Assembly (NCBI GenBank): GCA_014075215.1
Contig: CP046177.1
Location: forward strand, 1,922,501 to 1,986,500
Reading direction: 5' to 3'
Length of the DNA stretch: 64,000 nt
Source: Flavobacteriaceae bacterium
Lineage (GTDB): Bacteria; Bacteroidota; Bacteroidia; Flavobacteriales; Flavobacteriaceae
Position 1 is the first letter of the stretch, and each line of letters starts with the position of its first letter. This document shows positions 61,671-64,000 of the stretch, one piece after another. The position numbers and the translations under genes are program-made. The notes beneath the pieces are model-generated. The model was not told where the DNA came from. It did no database searches and saw nothing but the letters and a program-made list of their open reading frames with translations.

Positions 61671-62372
61671 ATGAGAAATCCCTATTTGTCAATTTTTATG
61701 GCTTTAACCATATTATTTGTTTCTTGTGAACAATATACTACACAAATACAAAAAGTTGAAAATAAATTTGACTATACTATTTTTAATGAGAATAAGGATA
61801 ACCCCGTTTTTAAAGAAATTCTTAATAAAGTTCAGAATTCTGAAACAGTATCAAAATCTACTTCTAGCATAGAGAAAAATCAAAATATTTTAGACATTGT
61901 TAATAATTCTGTTGGTACTAATTTAAATCTTCCCGATTTAGCCTTAGATTTTACGAATAATAGCGGAGAAGAAATTTTAAATATTGCGTACGAAAACAAG
62001 TGGATAACTCAAAAAGATGTTATATTGATTAAATCACTTATGAATGATTATAAATTCGGAGGTTTTGATTATGCAATCAAAAATTATGAAAAATCTGTTT
62101 TGGAAATGAATTTATCCGCAGAGGGGTTTGCTAAAAAAAATTACTTTTTAAATGTAATACAACTTGTTAAATACCAAAACGTATTTAATAATAATTTACA
62201 CTCTAAATCCGAAAACTTTCCTTGGGATTGTGTATTTGCTGTTGTTGGAGTTGCGGCCGGTATTGCAGGATTAATTGCTTGTGCGACAGTCGTTTTTTGT
62301 GCCATAGCTTTAGCAGGGTATCTGGCTGCTATACGTAATTTCATTAAACATTGCATAACACCCTATATGTAA
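61671..62372 (+). CDS. Hypothetical lipoprotein with C-terminal hydrophobic Gly/Ala-rich segment
   Basis: 233 aa from ATG 61671 (the frame is open to 61650, inside the MITE end). Signal peptide MRNPYLSIFMALTILFVSCE with lipid Cys19, a soluble helical middle, then FPWDCVFAVVGVAAGIAGLI, ACATVVFCAIALAGYLAAIR and NFIKHCITPYM. The C-terminal 45 residues form two short hydrophobic helices with four to five Cys and small residues, resembling a bacteriocin- or pore-like segment. Proteins of this layout occur in Flavobacteriia without known function. It is followed after 16 bases by a two-helix membrane protein, suggesting a pair. Confidence 0.6.
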   Translation: MRNPYLSIFMALTILFVSCEQYTTQIQKVENKFDYTIFNENKDNPVFKEILNKVQNSETVSKSTSSIEKNQNILDIVNNSVGTNLNLPDLALDFTNNSGEEILNIAYENKWITQKDVILIKSLMNDYKFGGFDYAIKNYEKSVLEMNLSAEGFAKKNYFLNVIQLVKYQNVFNNNLHSKSENFPWDCVFAVVGVAAGIAGLIACATVVFCAIALAGYLAAIRNFIKHCITPYM

Positions 62373-62388
62373 TAAATACAACATAGAT

Positions 62389-62601
62389 ATGGTAAAATTT
62401 TCTAAAAAAACAGCTTTTATTTTTTTCTTCGTATGTGCTACGTTTTCCGGCATAAGTTTATATAAAATTGATTGGGAAACCATAGGGGTAGGAACTTGGA
62501 TAGATACTTTTAATAAAATAGACGGATTTATTGTTTTTATGATACTAACTATCTTTTTTATGCTTTACTATGTAAAAAAGATAAAAGAAGAGAATAAGTA
62601 A
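62389..62601 (+). CDS. Small two-helix membrane protein (70 aa)
   Basis: MVKFSKKTAFIFFFVCATFS and later DGFIVFMILTIFFMLYYVKK are two transmembrane helices separated by a short loop (WETIGVGTWIDTFNKI), with Lys-rich ends inside. It follows the lipoprotein gene at 16 bases in the same direction and is probably co-transcribed. No family recognised; an immunity- or partner-like role is only a guess from the pairing. Confidence 0.55.
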   Translation: MVKFSKKTAFIFFFVCATFSGISLYKIDWETIGVGTWIDTFNKIDGFIVFMILTIFFMLYYVKKIKEENK

Positions 62602-62624
62602 TGGTTGAACTAAAATTACTTTAT

Positions 62625-62781
62625 GAACTCATCTTGACTTTTTGTTTTTAACCGAAAATGAACTGAAATTTAACTGGATGAGGCACTTTTTAAAAGCTAT
62701 ATCGCTACAGGTAAGAAAAGCAACGAAATATAGGTGAATTTCAGTCATTTTTTAGGAAATGGAAAAAGTCAAGATGAGTTC
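62625..62781. repeat. Foldback MITE, family A, copy A3 (157 bp, inverted)
   Basis: Ends gaactcatcttgactttttg / gaaaaagtcaagatgagttc; 3-bp duplication tat (62622-62624, 62782-62784). It is in opposite internal orientation to A1 and A2. It lies after the small membrane-protein gene, before the aminopeptidase P gene. Confidence 0.9.
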
Positions 62782-62892
62782 TATTAGTAACGAAAAGAAA
62801 AAGTAAACAGAGCCCACTAAAAACCAGAAGTATAAGTTTCCCTTATAATGCAAAAATTGTGTTAATATTTTTACTTAAAAATTTATATGTAC

Positions 62893-62900
62893 TACATTTG
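62893..62900 (+). promoter_or_regulatory. -7 element of the aminopeptidase P gene
   Basis: TACATTTG, an exact TAnnTTTG, 24 bases before ATG 62925. The -33 region is AT-rich without a clear TTG at 19 bases. Confidence 0.55.
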
Positions 62901-62924
62901 AAATCAATCAACTTAGAAAAATCA

Positions 62925-64000
62925 ATGAGGCTATTAGCATTACTATCAGTAATATCAGTATCTTTCACTGCAAATATAGTTGCACAAACGCCAACTGACT
63001 ACTTATCAAAAGATTTTCACAAGCAGAAAAGAACGGAATTTAGAAATAAGATGGCCGCAAATTCCGTAGCCGTTTTTTTTGCAAATCCGTTTAGAAACAG
63101 GGCCAACGATGTAGATTATATATATCATCAAGACCCGAATTTCTATTACCTAACGGGCTATAGGGAACCCAATGCAGTATTGGTTATCTATTCTGAAAAT
63201 CTACAAAATAAAGAAGGTGCCGGTTTTAATGAAGTCCTATATGTTCAAAAAAAAGATCCCAATGCCGAAATGTGGAACGGAAGAAGGTTGGGGGTGGCAG
63301 GAGCAAAAAAAGAACTGGGTTTTGGCCACGTCTATAATGCTATTGAATTTATAAATACAACCATACATTTTAAAAAGTTTGATAAGGTATACATCGAAGC
63401 ATTTAAAGACGATTATAGAAATACGGGAAACAAAGCTGAAGTGTTTGACCTGGTAAAAAGCTTTAAAACCAAATCCGGTTATGATCCCAATGTATATTTA
63501 TCACAAGCAAAAAAATATGTATATGAAATGGTCAAAGAAACTCCCGTAGAAAATAGTGTAAGTGTAGCCCGGATTATCGGCAGAATAGAAGCACATTATT
63601 CCGAGATAAAAGAAGATCAACTGCTGATGGAATACAAAGCAGCAACAGATGCTAAACTGAAGGGTGAATTGAAGCAAAAAATTGCTCTGAAATTAATTCC
63701 GAAAACAAATATTGACATCCGTTTTTTGGAAAACACATTGGCTGAAATGCGTGAAGTTAAGTCTCCGGAAGAGATAAAATTACTCACCAAAGCAATTCGT
63801 ATTTCCGCCGTAGGACAGATAGAAGTAATGAAAGCTATGAAACCACACATGTCTGAAACCGAATTACAAGGTATCCATGAATTTGTATATAAAAAATACG
63901 GAGCCGAATATGAAGGATATCCTTCTATTGTGGGAGCAGGAAACAATGGTTGTATCCTGCATTATATTGAAAATAACAAGACAAAAGTAGGAAACGATTT
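62925..64000 (+). CDS. Secreted aminopeptidase P family (M24) protein, 5' part
   Basis: 358 codons from ATG 62925 to the window end. Type I signal peptide MRLLALLSVISVSFTANIVA, cleaved near AQ. The N-terminal creatinase-like domain contains FFANPFRNRANDVDYIYHQD, NFYYLTGYREPNAVLVIY and AEMWNGRRLGV. The start of the M24 pita-bread domain contains EEIKLLTKAIRISAVGQIEV and EYEGYPSIVGAGNNGCILHY. It should remove N-terminal residues before proline in the periplasm using two metal ions. The metal ligands lie beyond 64000. Confidence 0.93.
   Translation, partial: MRLLALLSVISVSFTANIVAQTPTDYLSKDFHKQKRTEFRNKMAANSVAVFFANPFRNRANDVDYIYHQDPNFYYLTGYREPNAVLVIYSENLQNKEGAGFNEVLYVQKKDPNAEMWNGRRLGVAGAKKELGFGHVYNAIEFINTTIHFKKFDKVYIEAFKDDYRNTGNKAEVFDLVKSFKTKSGYDPNVYLSQAKKYVYEMVKETPVENSVSVARIIGRIEAHYSEIKEDQLLMEYKAATDAKLKGELKQKIALKLIPKTNIDIRFLENTLAEMREVKSPEEIKLLTKAIRISAVGQIEVMKAMKPHMSETELQGIHEFVYKKYGAEYEGYPSIVGAGNNGCILHYIENNKTKVGND

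Noticed and set aside
1..64000. tRNA genes, rRNA genes, a replication origin and a prophage
   Set aside because: No TTCRANNC/acceptor patterns, rRNA landmarks, DnaA-box clusters or phage structural genes were recognised.

Overview
The window looks like a low-GC chromosome segment from a member of the Flavobacteriaceae (Bacteroidetes). The evidence is the Bacteroidetes-type promoters (TTG/TTTG, about 19 bases, TAnnTTTG), the gene content (parE-parC with long flavobacterial tails, DUF2851, DUF4290, DUF4407, a MurA with Asp in place of the catalytic Cys, a DnaJ with only two zinc repeats, SecA of 1113 aa, and a sigma/anti-sigma/sensor triplet) and the many SpII lipoproteins. The genus cannot be fixed from this sequence alone.

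Layout. 1-1.6 kb: the end of an insertion sequence inside a decayed chimeric locus (remnants of an HExxH protein and pepD). 1.7-6.3 kb: nitroreductase, DUF2851, MnmD-like methyltransferase, lysA. 6.8-11.8 kb: topoisomerase IV (parE, small ORF, broken nucleotidyltransferase, parC). 11.9-15.7 kb: a cobalamin-type uptake region (binding lipoprotein, cobalamin riboswitch, TonB receptor). 15.7-17.6 kb: operon of a hypothetical protein, DUF3307 and SatD, with three phased palindromes upstream. 19-25.3 kb: uvrD/pcrA, DUF4290, murA, grpE, dnaJ. 25.7-28.6 kb: a candidate small RNA, RNase P RNA, aconitase. 30-37.9 kb: M23 and M28 peptidases, a broken ABC ATPase, and a two-component pair split by an IS110 element. 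38-43.6 kb: a long gene-poor stretch with a structured-RNA candidate, DUF6503, DUF4407, rhomboid. 43.6-51.7 kb: secA, DUF2795, cobalamin adenosyltransferase, hutI, fumC, aroQ. 51.8-55.8 kb: ECF sigma operon, a conserved Bacteroidetes protein, an MBL hydrolase. 56-64 kb: frameshifted sterol desaturase, IS1595-, IS200- and ISXO2-type elements, gcvT, a lipoprotein plus small membrane protein, and the start of a secreted aminopeptidase P.

The dominant theme is mobile DNA. Four copies of one 1276-bp IS4-family element are present (one cut by the window edge); each complete copy is flanked by an exact 9-bp target duplication. A 132-bp non-autonomous derivative with its own 9-bp duplication sits next to copy 3. 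At least six 157-160-bp foldback MITEs or remnants in two or three related families have 3-bp duplications, and one is split by an IS1595-family element. Several insertions changed neighbouring genes: the sensor kinase lost its C-terminus, the rhomboid tail was rewritten, and the HExxH protein was truncated.

The most unusual signal is inside the IS4-family transposase. All three complete copies carry a perfect 36-bp direct repeat separated by exactly 30 bp (period 66). The 30-bp filler is the same in copies 2 and 3 and completely different in copy 4, where it brings a stop codon. A 36-bp duplicated target with a new 30-bp insert is the geometry left by CRISPR spacer acquisition, so ectopic Cas1-Cas2 integration into a transposase gene is a testable hypothesis. 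Other leads are two or three candidate small RNAs, a candidate IS110 bridge RNA, and the phased palindromes upstream of the SatD operon.
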